Below are positions 9,719-19,211 of a stretch of DNA of 64,000 nt, in pieces. How positions within the stretch are numbered: position 1 is the stretch's first letter; every line of letters starts with the position of its first letter. The stretch covers positions 248,027 to 312,026 of the forward strand of contig NZ_MSZX01000008.1 of the NCBI RefSeq assembly GCF_002021565.1. The letters are read 5' to 3'. The notes below the pieces were generated by a model. That model was not told the origin of the DNA, did no database searches, and was given only the letters and a program-made list of their open reading frames with translations. Source of the DNA: Paenibacillus selenitireducens. Lineage in GTDB: Bacteria > Bacillota > Bacilli > Paenibacillales > Paenibacillaceae. A program made the translations under genes and the position numbers.

Positions 9719-10579
9719 TTAAGACTGTGCGTTCGCTCCAGCCACAATTTCAGAAATCTCTTGCGTAATCGCAGCTTGACGAGCACGGTTGTATGTCAAT
9801 GTCAAATCACCGATCATCTTCGTCGCATTTTTCGTCGCGCTGCCCATTGCTGTCATTTTCGCGCCAAACTCACTTGCTTTACCGTCCAAGACGGCGCTAT
9901 AAATTAACGTTTCTGCATATTTAGGAAGGAGTACCGCTAGCACTTCTTCTGCCGAAGGTTCATATTCATAGCTGGAAACGGCACCTTCTGCCTCCACTTC
10001 AGCTAGCGGCAGGAGTTGCTTTTGAACCGGAATTTGCGTTAAAGCATTTACGAATTCATTGTAGAAGATATACAAGACATCGTATTTTCCTTCTTCAAAG
10101 AAACTTACCGCTTTCGAAGAAATGGACTTAATGTCCGCAAACGTCGGAGCATCGGAAATTTCCGTTACCTCTTCTACGATCGGTAGATTTCTGCGACGGA
10201 AATAATCGCGACCTTTACGACCGATTACGAAAATCGAGTATTCATCGGTACTTTTATGATTTTGACGAATCGTATTCATTACAGCACGAATCACGTTCGC
10301 ATTATATCCGCCCGCTAGACCGCGGTCCGATGTAATGACGAGATAGCCCGTTTTCTTCACTTCGCGGTGCTCAAGCATCGGGTGTTTAATCCCCGTCGTA
10401 CCTGCCGCGATGCTCTCAACAACCTCTTTCAGCTTCTCCGCATAAGGGCGTGCAGCTTCAGCTTTCTCTTGCGCACGTCTTAGCTTCGATGCCGCAACCA
10501 TCTCCATCGCTTTCGTGATTTGCTTGGTGTTCTGAATACTCTTAATTTGACGTTTTATTTCGCGTATTCCTTTTGCCAT
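9719..10579 (-). CDS. atpG: F1Fo-ATP synthase gamma subunit
   Basis: Central rotor shaft of F1, 286 residues. The N-terminus MAKGIREIKRQIKSIQNTKQITKAMEMVAASKLRRAQ and the C-terminus LTLTYNRARQAAITQEISEIVAGANA are the two conserved ends forming the rotor coiled coil. The frame is open about 10 codons further upstream, but the ATG at 10579 with a GAGGTG ribosome site gives the family start. It lies between atpA and atpD. Confidence 0.97.
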   Translation of the reverse strand: MAKGIREIKRQIKSIQNTKQITKAMEMVAASKLRRAQEKAEAARPYAEKLKEVVESIAAGTTGIKHPMLEHREVKKTGYLVITSDRGLAGGYNANVIRAVMNTIRQNHKSTDEYSIFVIGRKGRDYFRRRNLPIVEEVTEISDAPTFADIKSISSKAVSFFEEGKYDVLYIFYNEFVNALTQIPVQKQLLPLAEVEAEGAVSSYEYEPSAEEVLAVLLPKYAETLIYSAVLDGKASEFGAKMTAMGSATKNATKMIGDLTLTYNRARQAAITQEISEIVAGANAQS

Positions 10580-10639
10580 GATTTCACCTCTTTCGAACTT
10601 CGCGATCAAAGTTAATAGACATGCACGTACAAGTGAACG

Positions 10640-12160
<1,521 letters not shown>

Positions 12161-12185
12161 TCACCCCTATCTACAGTGCTTGAGA

Positions 12186-12722
12186 TTACAATAACGATTT
12201 TTCCAAACGCGCCAGTTTGCCGGACAAGCTTCCATCGTATAGACGATCGCCAATACGCACCTTGATGCCGCCGAGGATGCTTTTATCCACCACATTTTGC
12301 ACGCGAATTTTTTTATTTACGATTTTGCCGAAATGATCCGCAACCAATTCAATTTCCGGTGCGCTTAACGCATAGGCAGAAGTGACAATAGCATCGGCTT
12401 GACCTAATGCTTCACCCGCGATTTTAACGTACTCAACGAATACAGGGCCAAGTACATCTTGGCGATTGTTCTTCAAAAGAACACCTAGCAGGTTAATCAC
12501 TGCCTCTGAAACTTTGCCGTCTGTCGCTTTGTGGATGACATCTGCTTTAACCGAAATATCAATGTTAGGAGCATTTAGAAAACGAGTTACATCCGCATCA
12601 TTCGCAATTGCTTCAACAACGACCTTCAAGTCTGCTTCGACTTGCGATACGGTGTTGTTCTGCTGTGCAACTTCGAATAGTGCTTTCGCATATTTCTTCG
12701 CTACAACAACGTCTTTGCTCAT
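12186..12722 (-). CDS. atpH: F1Fo-ATP synthase delta subunit
   Basis: Delta subunit joining F1 to the peripheral stalk, 178 residues. The N-terminal helical domain (VAKKYAKALFEVAQQ) and the C-terminal signature VDKSILGGIKVRIGDRLYDGSLSGKLARLEKSL identify the family. The start overlaps the atpF stop by 4 bases, consistent with coupled translation. Confidence 0.96.
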   Translation of the reverse strand: MSKDVVVAKKYAKALFEVAQQNNTVSQVEADLKVVVEAIANDADVTRFLNAPNIDISVKADVIHKATDGKVSEAVINLLGVLLKNNRQDVLGPVFVEYVKIAGEALGQADAIVTSAYALSAPEIELVADHFGKIVNKKIRVQNVVDKSILGGIKVRIGDRLYDGSLSGKLARLEKSLL

Positions 12723-13204
12723 GCTTTGTCCCCTACCTCTTTAAGGTATTGGCCAACCAATTGTTCTTGCGATTTCTCATCGATTTGTTTCTCGATAATT
12801 TTGGATGCGATCATCACGGACATGCCGCTAACTTGACTGCGAAGTGCAGCAACCGCCTTGTTCTTCTCGCTCTCGATATCACGAATGGCCTCGTCTTTAA
12901 GACGATTGGATTCGGATTTCGCAGTTGCGATCAGATCATCCGCTTGTTTCGAGCCTGTCGATTTCGCTTGTTCAATAATTTCGTAAGCATCTTTACGCGC
13001 TTCTTGCAAAGCCGCTTTTTGCTCATTCAATAGTTCAGAAGCCTGTTTCCGGTTATCCTCCGCATCACGCAGTTGACCCATTACGAGCTCTTTACGTTTC
13101 TCCATCACACTGAAAAGCGGTTTGAATGCATATTTGTTCAATAGAATATACAAAATGATAAACGCGATTAATGTAAAGACTGTCGATTCCCAATTAAAAC
13201 TCAA
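12719..13204 (-). CDS. atpF: F1Fo-ATP synthase b subunit
   Basis: Membrane-anchored b subunit of the peripheral stator, 161 residues. One N-terminal membrane helix (VFTLIAFIILYILLNKYAFKPL) is followed by a long charged helix (about residues 35-150) that dimerises as a coiled coil. Family length and position between atpE and atpH are standard. A GGAGTGA ribosome site precedes the ATG. Confidence 0.96.
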   Translation of the reverse strand: MSFNWESTVFTLIAFIILYILLNKYAFKPLFSVMEKRKELVMGQLRDAEDNRKQASELLNEQKAALQEARKDAYEIIEQAKSTGSKQADDLIATAKSESNRLKDEAIRDIESEKNKAVAALRSQVSGMSVMIASKIIEKQIDEKSQEQLVGQYLKEVGDKA

Positions 13205-13292
13205 ACTAAGTCACTCCTTTCTGAAGTGGTTATTCAGCCAAAAGGAAGGCGCGGATAGCCTAAGCCTCCCCGCCAAATCCTATATCCTGTTA

Positions 13293-13553
<261 letters not shown>

Positions 13554-13590
13554 CTACAATCAAGCTATCATATATAGCCTGAATTGAGTT

Positions 13591-14397
13591 TTAGTGATGC
13601 TCTTCTGCATGATTTTCAATGGCATGCGAAATGTATACCATCGTCAACATCGTAAATACGAACGCTTGAATTGTTCCAATGAAAATACTAAATGCTTGCC
13701 AAGCCATTAAAGCCGGAATACTCGCTACACCTAGTCCTAGTAAAACTGAAATCAATACTTCTCCCGCAAAAATATTCCCGTATAGACGCATACCATGCGT
13801 TAGGAAGTTCGAGAAAGTCTCGATTAACTTAATAGGGAAGAAAATTGGGAATGGTTCAAAATAACTTTTGAAGTAAGCTTTCGTATTTTTCGTCATACCT
13901 AGGAAATGAACGATAACGAAGATTATCAATGCAAGCCCCATCGAAACGGAAGCGTCTGCTGTTGGAGATTTCCACCAAGCAACTCCGATTTCAAGGTGTT
14001 CTTCATTCGGTTTCTTATCGTGAAGTTCCGCAAACGCATCGGCATTTACACTAACGATTTCTTGACCGAATACTTTATGTCCAGGTTCAGAATATTCGGT
14101 TACGATACCAAATGGTAAACCTAGCAAATTCCCCACAAAAATAAACATAATGATCGTCATACCTAGCGATACGAAGGCTTTACCTTTTTTCAAATCCATC
14201 GTACTCGAAATTATTCCTTGAACGAACTCTACTGCCCATTCAAGAAAGTTTTGCAGCTTCCCTGGGTTTTCAACCGATAAATTGCGTACTGCCAGTCGCG
14301 CTAGAATAAACACAATTAAGCTAGTAACAATTAACATGGTTACAATCGAAAGATCGATGTTAAAACCGCCAAGATTAATAATTGGTGCTTCATGCAT
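13591..14397 (-). CDS. atpB: F1Fo-ATP synthase a subunit
   Basis: Stator a subunit forming the ion half-channels; about 268 residues and five or six membrane helices. The essential arginine lies in the segment FLTHGMRLYGNIFAGEVLI, and the C-terminal helix ends YISHAIENHAEEHH. I place the start at the ATG at 14397 because a GGGGTGAG ribosome site lies 4 to 6 bases before it; an in-frame GTG at 14406 overlaps that site. Gene order is standard. Confidence 0.95.
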   Translation of the reverse strand: MHEAPIINLGGFNIDLSIVTMLIVTSLIVFILARLAVRNLSVENPGKLQNFLEWAVEFVQGIISSTMDLKKGKAFVSLGMTIIMFIFVGNLLGLPFGIVTEYSEPGHKVFGQEIVSVNADAFAELHDKKPNEEHLEIGVAWWKSPTADASVSMGLALIIFVIVHFLGMTKNTKAYFKSYFEPFPIFFPIKLIETFSNFLTHGMRLYGNIFAGEVLISVLLGLGVASIPALMAWQAFSIFIGTIQAFVFTMLTMVYISHAIENHAEEHH

Positions 14398-14426
14398 GTT
14401 TCTCACCCCTTTCTCAGCCAGAACGT

Positions 14427-14801
14427 CTACTGCTCTTTACGTACTTGTACAAAACCTATAACTACTATAATGAATTGCGCAAATAGCAAACCTGCTACCG
14501 TCGCATATACATTAACACCGTCAGACTTGATCGCAATCATAACAGCTAGAATCGCCATTGCCACACGAGTAAGGAGACCCAAGTTAACTCGTTTTCTCCC
14601 ATCCTGTAGCACGACCTTCGTTACATTTCGTACTTTATTAGCAAGAAAATAGGAGTTCAATAAACTTACGACGGTTCCTAGAATAATCCCCGCTGCAATT
14701 TCGCGCATAGATGGAACAAAAGCCCAACCCAACAAACATACAGCAATAAAAATGAAAGTCACTCGTTGAAGTGCTTTTAGACGGACTGATAACTCATCCA
14801 T
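14427..14801 (-). CDS. atpI: ATP synthase subunit I
   Basis: A 124-residue membrane protein with four predicted helices, in the position and of the size of the AtpI subunit I family that helps assemble the c-ring. Its first residues (MDELSVRLKALQRVTFIFI) are followed by paired helices separated by a short basic loop (NKVRNVTKVVLQDGRKRVNLG). Its start overlaps the 3' end of the upstream atpZ-like gene by 8 bases. Sequence conservation in this family is low, so the call leans on size, topology and position. Confidence 0.85.
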   Translation of the reverse strand: MDELSVRLKALQRVTFIFIAVCLLGWAFVPSMREIAAGIILGTVVSLLNSYFLANKVRNVTKVVLQDGRKRVNLGLLTRVAMAILAVMIAIKSDGVNVYATVAGLLFAQFIIVVIGFVQVRKEQ

Positions 14802-15027
14802 TAGAATCCTCCAACACCTTTTTAATCAGAACAATGACATTGGTCACACCGGCTGCCAAGCCGACCAAAACGCCTATAGCCGTACCAAGTTGAACGCTTC
14901 CAAGTATTTCTCCGATCCATTCTCCTCCATAAAACCCAAGGAGTATGCATACGGCTAAATCCAGTCCCAGAGCAGTAACAAGCCCCATTGCTCGCCATGG
15001 TTTGCCGCCATTTTTCGACACAGTCAT
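14794..15027 (-). CDS. AtpZ/AtpI-family protein (F0F1-ATPase gene 1 type)
   Basis: A 77-residue protein with two membrane helices (LVTALGLDLAVCILLGFYGGEWIG and GTAIGVLVGLAAGVTNVIVLIKKV), resembling the AtpZ family found at the head of many Firmicute atp operons. AtpZ proteins have been linked to ion transport (Mg2+/Ca2+) and assembly, so function here is by family. It is the first gene after the operon promoter. An AGGTTGG-type ribosome site is weak. The call rests on size, topology and position. Confidence 0.8.
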   Translation of the reverse strand: MTVSKNGGKPWRAMGLVTALGLDLAVCILLGFYGGEWIGEILGSVQLGTAIGVLVGLAAGVTNVIVLIKKVLEDSNG

Positions 15028-15056
15028 TTTCCAACCTGCCCTTATAATCCCAGTTT

Positions 15057-15086
15057 ATTTTACTTAAAAAAATCAGGAATTGTCAA
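15057..15086 (-). promoter_or_regulatory. Promoter of the atp operon
   Basis: The minus strand carries a consensus -35 TTGACA (15081-15086), an 18-base spacer and -10 TAAAAT (15057-15062). It lies about 30 bases ahead of atpZ and downstream of wecB, so the atp genes have their own start even if some transcripts read through from upp and wecB. Best vegetative-type promoter seen in this part of the window. Confidence 0.75.
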
Positions 15087-15162
15087 TTCATTTAAAATAT
15101 AAAACTGTTGGAACGAAGCCGGAGAATCGTTGATATTACAGGGTTTTAGAACGCCAAAACCG

Positions 15163-15225
15163 TACAGTACCACTGTATGCTGTATTCTCAAAGAACTTGT
15201 TCATAATTATTACAAATTTATGAAC
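15163..15225. repeat. Two small inverted repeats between wecB and atpZ
   Basis: GTTCATAA (15199-15206) faces TTATGAAC (15218-15225) just after the wecB stop, and TACAGT-ACC-ACTGTA (15163-15177) forms a 6-base stem with a 3-base loop. Neither is followed by a T-run, so they are not convincing terminators. They may be mRNA 3'-end structures or protein sites ahead of the atp promoter. Confidence 0.4.
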
Positions 15226-15227
15226 TT

Positions 15228-16367
15228 TTAGCGAAAGCTCTCAGGGGGCTGCTCTCGTTTGCCAAAATGATACAAAATCGCTTCAACAATGCGCTGAGAC
15301 GCCTTGCCATCTCCGTACGGATTGACTGATCCGCTCATTTGGTCATAGACGGCTGCGTCGGTCAGCAGCGTGCGTGTACGGTCGTAGACGACCTCTTCAT
15401 CCGTACCCACAAGCTCTAATGTACCTGCTTCAATACCTTCTGGACGTTCTGTTGTATCACGCAAGACAAGCACCGGGATCCCAAACGATGGCGCTTCTTC
15501 TTGCAATCCGCCTGAATCCGTAAGAATCAAGTGCGTATGCGGATAGAAATTATGCAAATCTACCACATCAAGCGGATCGATCAATTGAATCCGAGGGTGA
15601 TTCCCTAAGATTTCATGAGCCGGTTCTTTAACCGCAGGGCTCAGATGTACGGGATAGACAATCGCCACATCTTCAAATTCGTCGGCGATTCTTTTGATTG
15701 CACGAAAAATATTCCGATGTGGTTCGCCTTGAGCTTCACGGCGATGCGCAGTCATCAGAATCATTCGTTTTCCTTTGGCCCACTCTAACACCGGATGCGT
15801 ATAATCTTGTCGTACTGTATATTGAAACACGTCTGTTACGGTATTGCCTGTGACAAATACCATGGATTTTGATTTATTTTCACGATACAAGTTGTTTGCC
15901 GACACTTCCGTTGGAGAAAAATGTAAATCTGCAAGCACACCTGTCAATTGACGATTCATCTCTTCCGGGTACGGTGACATTTTGTTCCATGTGCGAAGAC
16001 CTGCTTCAACATGTCCTACTTTGATCTGTTGTAAAAAGGCTGCATAGCTAGCTAAGAACGTCGTTAGCGTGTCTCCGTGAACAAGTACGATGTCCGGTTT
16101 AGCTTCGCGCAAGACAGGATCAAGACCTTGCAATACCCGAATGGTAATCTCATTCAATGTTTGGCGGTCTTTCATCACATCCAAGTCAAAATTTGGATGA
16201 ATATTAAAAACCTCTAATACTTGATCCAGCATCTGACGATGCTGTGCCGTCACACATACGATGGATTCGATCTCGTCGGGATGTTTTTCCAATTCCAAAA
16301 TAAGCGGAGCCATCTTGATGGCTTCCGGTCTCACACCAAAAATCGTCATTACTTTAACTTTTTGCAT
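15228..16367 (-). CDS. wecB: UDP-N-acetylglucosamine 2-epimerase (non-hydrolysing)
   Basis: 379 residues; cytoplasmic enzyme interconverting UDP-GlcNAc and UDP-ManNAc for teichoic acid and secondary cell-wall polymer synthesis (mnaA in Bacillus nomenclature). The N-terminus KVMTIFGVRPEAIKMAPLILELE and the motifs VHGDTLTTF, HVEAGLRT, MTAHRREAQGEP and LTDSGGLQEEAPSFGIPVLVLRDTTERPEG are diagnostic. It sits between upp and the atp operon, a position seen in Paenibacillus relatives. ManNAc-containing wall polymers anchor SLH proteins in this group; such a protein is encoded at 19212-20957. Confidence 0.96.
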   Translation of the reverse strand: MQKVKVMTIFGVRPEAIKMAPLILELEKHPDEIESIVCVTAQHRQMLDQVLEVFNIHPNFDLDVMKDRQTLNEITIRVLQGLDPVLREAKPDIVLVHGDTLTTFLASYAAFLQQIKVGHVEAGLRTWNKMSPYPEEMNRQLTGVLADLHFSPTEVSANNLYRENKSKSMVFVTGNTVTDVFQYTVRQDYTHPVLEWAKGKRMILMTAHRREAQGEPHRNIFRAIKRIADEFEDVAIVYPVHLSPAVKEPAHEILGNHPRIQLIDPLDVVDLHNFYPHTHLILTDSGGLQEEAPSFGIPVLVLRDTTERPEGIEAGTLELVGTDEEVVYDRTRTLLTDAAVYDQMSGSVNPYGDGKASQRIVEAILYHFGKREQPPESFR

Positions 16368-16401
16368 GCCCTCTACCTCATTTCCTTAACTTTCTTACCA
16401 C

Positions 16402-16447
16402 AATAGAATTTTTTAGTTTCGATGTATCGAAACTAAAAAATTCTATT
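16402..16447. repeat. Perfect 22-base inverted repeat between upp and wecB
   Basis: The arm AATAGAATTTTTTAGTTTCGAT is 22 bases (16402-16423), and bases 16426-16447 are its exact complement, with only two bases between. A 46-base near-perfect palindrome of this kind is unusual. It may be the upp terminator, with its U-run buried in the stem, or an mRNA processing or protein-binding site. Confidence 0.85.
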
Positions 16448-16510
16448 TGGCGATAAAACCTACCTTTAAACGCGGTCGCTCATCTTCGAAAGGCCTCGAT
16501 AGAGGTTTTC

Positions 16511-17140
16511 TTACTTCGTGCCGAATAAACGATCCCCTGCGTCCCCTAGACCTGGAACAATGTAACCATGATCATTCAAATGGTCATCTAATGCAGCTAG
16601 ATAGATATCCACGTCTGGATGAACTTCTTGAACGGCCTTCACCCCTTCAGGTGCAGCGATCAGACACATTAATTTAATTTGCGTGCAGTTGCGTTTCTTC
16701 AATACATCAATCGCAGCAATCGCGGATCCGCCTGTCGCCAGCATCGGATCAATCACGATCAATTCGCGTTCTTCCGCATCTGTCGGTAATTTCACATAGT
16801 ATTCTACAGGCATTAAAGTCTCAGGATCACGGAACAATCCCACATGTCCGATTTTCGCTCTCGGGACGAGCTTCAATACGCCATCTACCATGCCTAGACC
16901 CGCACGTAGAATCGGAATAAGTCCAAGCGGACGACCTGCAATGACTTTCGTCTCTGTTGTTATGACGGGCGTATCCACCGTAATTGTTTCTAACGGGAGA
17001 TCCCGTGTAATCTCATAAGCCATTAACATGGCCACTTCGTCTACCAACTCTCGGAAATCCTTCGTCGTTGTCTTCACATCTCGGATGTACGTTAGTTTGT
17101 GTTGAATTAAAGGGTGATCGCAAATTACTAATTTCGCCAT
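16511..17140 (-). CDS. upp: Uracil phosphoribosyltransferase
   Basis: 209 residues, the family length. It converts uracil and PRPP to UMP in pyrimidine salvage. The PRPP-binding loop [21 protein letters not shown], the [15 protein letters not shown] segment and the uracil-binding C-terminus [16 protein letters not shown] are clear. A strong AGGAGGAAG ribosome site precedes the ATG. It is followed by wecB, with the palindrome at 16402-16447 between them. The genes upp, glyA and atp are near one another in many Firmicutes; here a protease and an SLH gene have been inserted between upp and glyA. Confidence 0.97.
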   Translation of the reverse strand: MAKLVICDHPLIQHKLTYIRDVKTTTKDFRELVDEVAMLMAYEITRDLPLETITVDTPVITTETKVIAGRPLGLIPILRAGLGMVDGVLKLVPRAKIGHVGLFRDPETLMPVEYYVKLPTDAEERELIVIDPMLATGGSAIAAIDVLKKRNCTQIKLMCLIAAPEGVKAVQEVHPDVDIYLAALDDHLNDHGYIVPGLGDAGDRLFGTK

Positions 17141-17212
17141 TTTTCTTCCTCCTGATTGTCATATGCTCTGGTTGTAACGTCTAATGTTGAATGCAGCAAC
17201 ATAACCTTGGAT

Positions 17213-17221
17213 ATTATATCA
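17213..17221 (-). promoter_or_regulatory. Extended -10 promoter candidate for upp
   Basis: Minus-strand TGATATAAT has a consensus TATAAT at 17213-17218 with the TG extension, about 75 bases ahead of upp. No good -35 lies at the right distance; extended -10 sites often lack one. Confidence 0.45.
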
Positions 17222-17455
17222 CTCCAAGCTTTTTCCTGCACGCAATACTGTAATGAAATGTAAAGTTATGCCAACATTTTTTGATAAAATTTGTCAATCG
17301 GCTTTTAAACATAGTATTATTTGTTCACTATGCGAAGCTTCCTTATTCATAAGCCCACTAAACTTGAATCCTTGCTAGACTAATTGACATGCCTACACGA
17401 CGGTGCTATAAGTGGAAACATAACCCTAATTGAAACTCGGAAGGATTGAATCGTA
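17222..17455. other. Divergent intergenic region upp / ctp protease
   Basis: AT-rich region between the upp promoter and the protease start. It contains a minus-strand TTGACA near 17290 without an obvious partner, and the GGAAGGA ribosome site of the protease near 17439. No gene or RNA was recognised. Confidence 0.5.
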
Positions 17456-18910
17456 ATGCGTCGTTTCCAACGAAAGCTCGCCACATTCATGCTATCATTA
17501 TCGCTATTATCTACCGCCACTTTATTTCCACATACGATATTTGCCGAAGGCGTCACCATCCCCATTCAGACCGAATCCAGCTCTAGAGCTCTCTTGGACG
17601 AAGTCATGCAATATATTGATCAATACAATATCACGGGCACTACGCAAGAACAACTTGTCCAACAGGCCCTGAAAGGCATGGTCTCAGGTCTTAACGATCC
17701 TTATTCGCAGTATTTTACCCCTGAAGAACGAAAGGCCTTTGAGAGTCAATTAAATCTGCAATACGAAGGCATCGGTATTGAGACCCGGTTCGAAGATGGA
17801 AAAGCACGTATTACGCGCGTTTTTGACAAATCCCCTGCGCAGACAGGAGGCATTCTCAAAGACGACATCCTCGCACAGGTTGACGGCAAGACCATTACAG
17901 AAGCTGCTCACATACAAAAATATATCTTAGGAAAGTCTGGCACGACGGTAAATGTCACAGTGAACCGCCATGGAAAGTCCCTTTCCTTCACATTAACACG
18001 GAGCGCCATCCATATTCCAGCTGTTAACAGCAATCTGCTGGACAACCATGTCGGCTATATTCAATTATCTAATTTCACAAGCGATGCAGACGAGGAGTTC
18101 GCAGAACATCTGGATCAGTTGCAGAAGAAAGGAATGAAGTCTCTCATTCTGGATCTTCGCGACAATCCCGGCGGTTATGTAGACTCTGCCATGCATATTG
18201 CTGAACATTTTATTCAGAATGGTATTCTCATGTATACGAAGGACAATACCAATAAGTTGCAACCCACGCGCATTGAAAATGGACAGCGTCTGGACATGCC
18301 TGTCATCCTGCTCGTCAACAAAAACTCGGCAAGTGCTTCCGAAATCCTTGCAGGCGCGTTGCGTGATAATAACGTCGCTAAGCTTGTAGGCACGAACACG
18401 TTCGGCAAAGGACGCATTCAGAGCATCTTCTCTCTATCCGATGGGGGTATGCTCAAGTTAACGACGCAACAGTACGTTACGCCGCTTTTGACCGACTTCA
18501 ACGGCAAAGGCCTGCAACCAGACGTACGACGTACGGGAAATGCGTCACAATTCATTACAGCGATGCAGTTGGCTTCTTCAGACAAGCTTAAGGTAACCCT
18601 GGAGAAAAATAAAATAACGGTCGGCGGAGCCGAAATCTCGGACAACGTGCAATTTCTTCAAAAGGGCAGCAGCGTCTATGTGCCTACACAGATTCTTGCT
18701 GCCTTGGTCAGTGCACAACCGGAATGGGTAACATCCAGCGGCACGCTCGTCTTACATACAAGCGACACACAAAGTTCATCATTCACCGTAGCCTCGAAAG
18801 CTGTTCTTAATGAGAAAGGCGAAACCTTCATCGATTTACACGCCTTTCAAGCGAAGTTCCCTGCGCTCCAGTGGAGCTCAACCAACGGTAAAGTAACCCT
18901 ATCCATATAA
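17456..18910 (+). CDS. Secreted S41-family C-terminal processing protease with stalk domain
   Basis: 484 residues. A signal peptide (basic start, hydrophobic stretch, about residues 1-31) is followed by a short helical cap, a PDZ domain (about 100-185, with GIGIET and GILKDDILAQVDG) and an S41 peptidase core (about 195-375). The Ser-Lys dyad of CtpA/CtpB proteases is visible as Ser293 in NKNSASASEI and Lys318 in TFGKGR. The last 90 residues resemble a copper-amine-oxidase N-terminal-type stalk domain rather than the usual peptidoglycan-binding tail. In Bacillus, CtpB acts in sporulation signalling; the role here is not shown by context. Confidence 0.93.
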   Translation: MRRFQRKLATFMLSLSLLSTATLFPHTIFAEGVTIPIQTESSSRALLDEVMQYIDQYNITGTTQEQLVQQALKGMVSGLNDPYSQYFTPEERKAFESQLNLQYEGIGIETRFEDGKARITRVFDKSPAQTGGILKDDILAQVDGKTITEAAHIQKYILGKSGTTVNVTVNRHGKSLSFTLTRSAIHIPAVNSNLLDNHVGYIQLSNFTSDADEEFAEHLDQLQKKGMKSLILDLRDNPGGYVDSAMHIAEHFIQNGILMYTKDNTNKLQPTRIENGQRLDMPVILLVNKNSASASEILAGALRDNNVAKLVGTNTFGKGRIQSIFSLSDGGMLKLTTQQYVTPLLTDFNGKGLQPDVRRTGNASQFITAMQLASSDKLKVTLEKNKITVGGAEISDNVQFLQKGSSVYVPTQILAALVSAQPEWVTSSGTLVLHTSDTQSSSFTVASKAVLNEKGETFIDLHAFQAKFPALQWSSTNGKVTLSI

Positions 18911-18930
18911 ATTTCATCGCTTCAAATACG

Positions 18931-18957
18931 AAAAGCCCTGCGGAAACAGGGCTTTTT
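18931..18957 (+). terminator. Terminator after the S41 protease
   Basis: AAAAGCCCTG-CGGAAA-CAGGGCTTTTT gives a 7-base GC-rich stem followed by a T-run, 20 bases after the stop codon. Confidence 0.9.
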
Positions 18958-18960
18958 CAT

Positions 18961-19211
18961 GGTTAAATATGCTTTTTTTCTACATCGCGTTACCTATTTC
19001 GTAAATGTTCCTATAAAAGAAGCAGCCGCACCATGATCATTGTTACAGCTCCCATTGTCTTGAGTCGAGAGGGTATCCGTTGCTACATGCAATATGAAGT
19101 GTCTAGAGTACTTTTATATTAAAAAGAAAGGGCGGCATCTGTAACCGAAGTTTACGTGCTTTCCGCTCCAAAATTTTCTCCACGTTGATCGTCCCAGCTT
19201 CTCACCCTCGA
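18961..19211. other. Gene-free stretch, possible decayed coding sequence
   Basis: No complete gene was found. Minus-strand reading beyond the SLH-protein stop gives coding-like fragments broken by stops, for example WDDQRGENFGAEST in frame with that gene, and DTLSTQDNGSCNNDHG in another frame. This may be a decayed 3' extension of the SLH gene; the evidence is weak. Confidence 0.3.
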
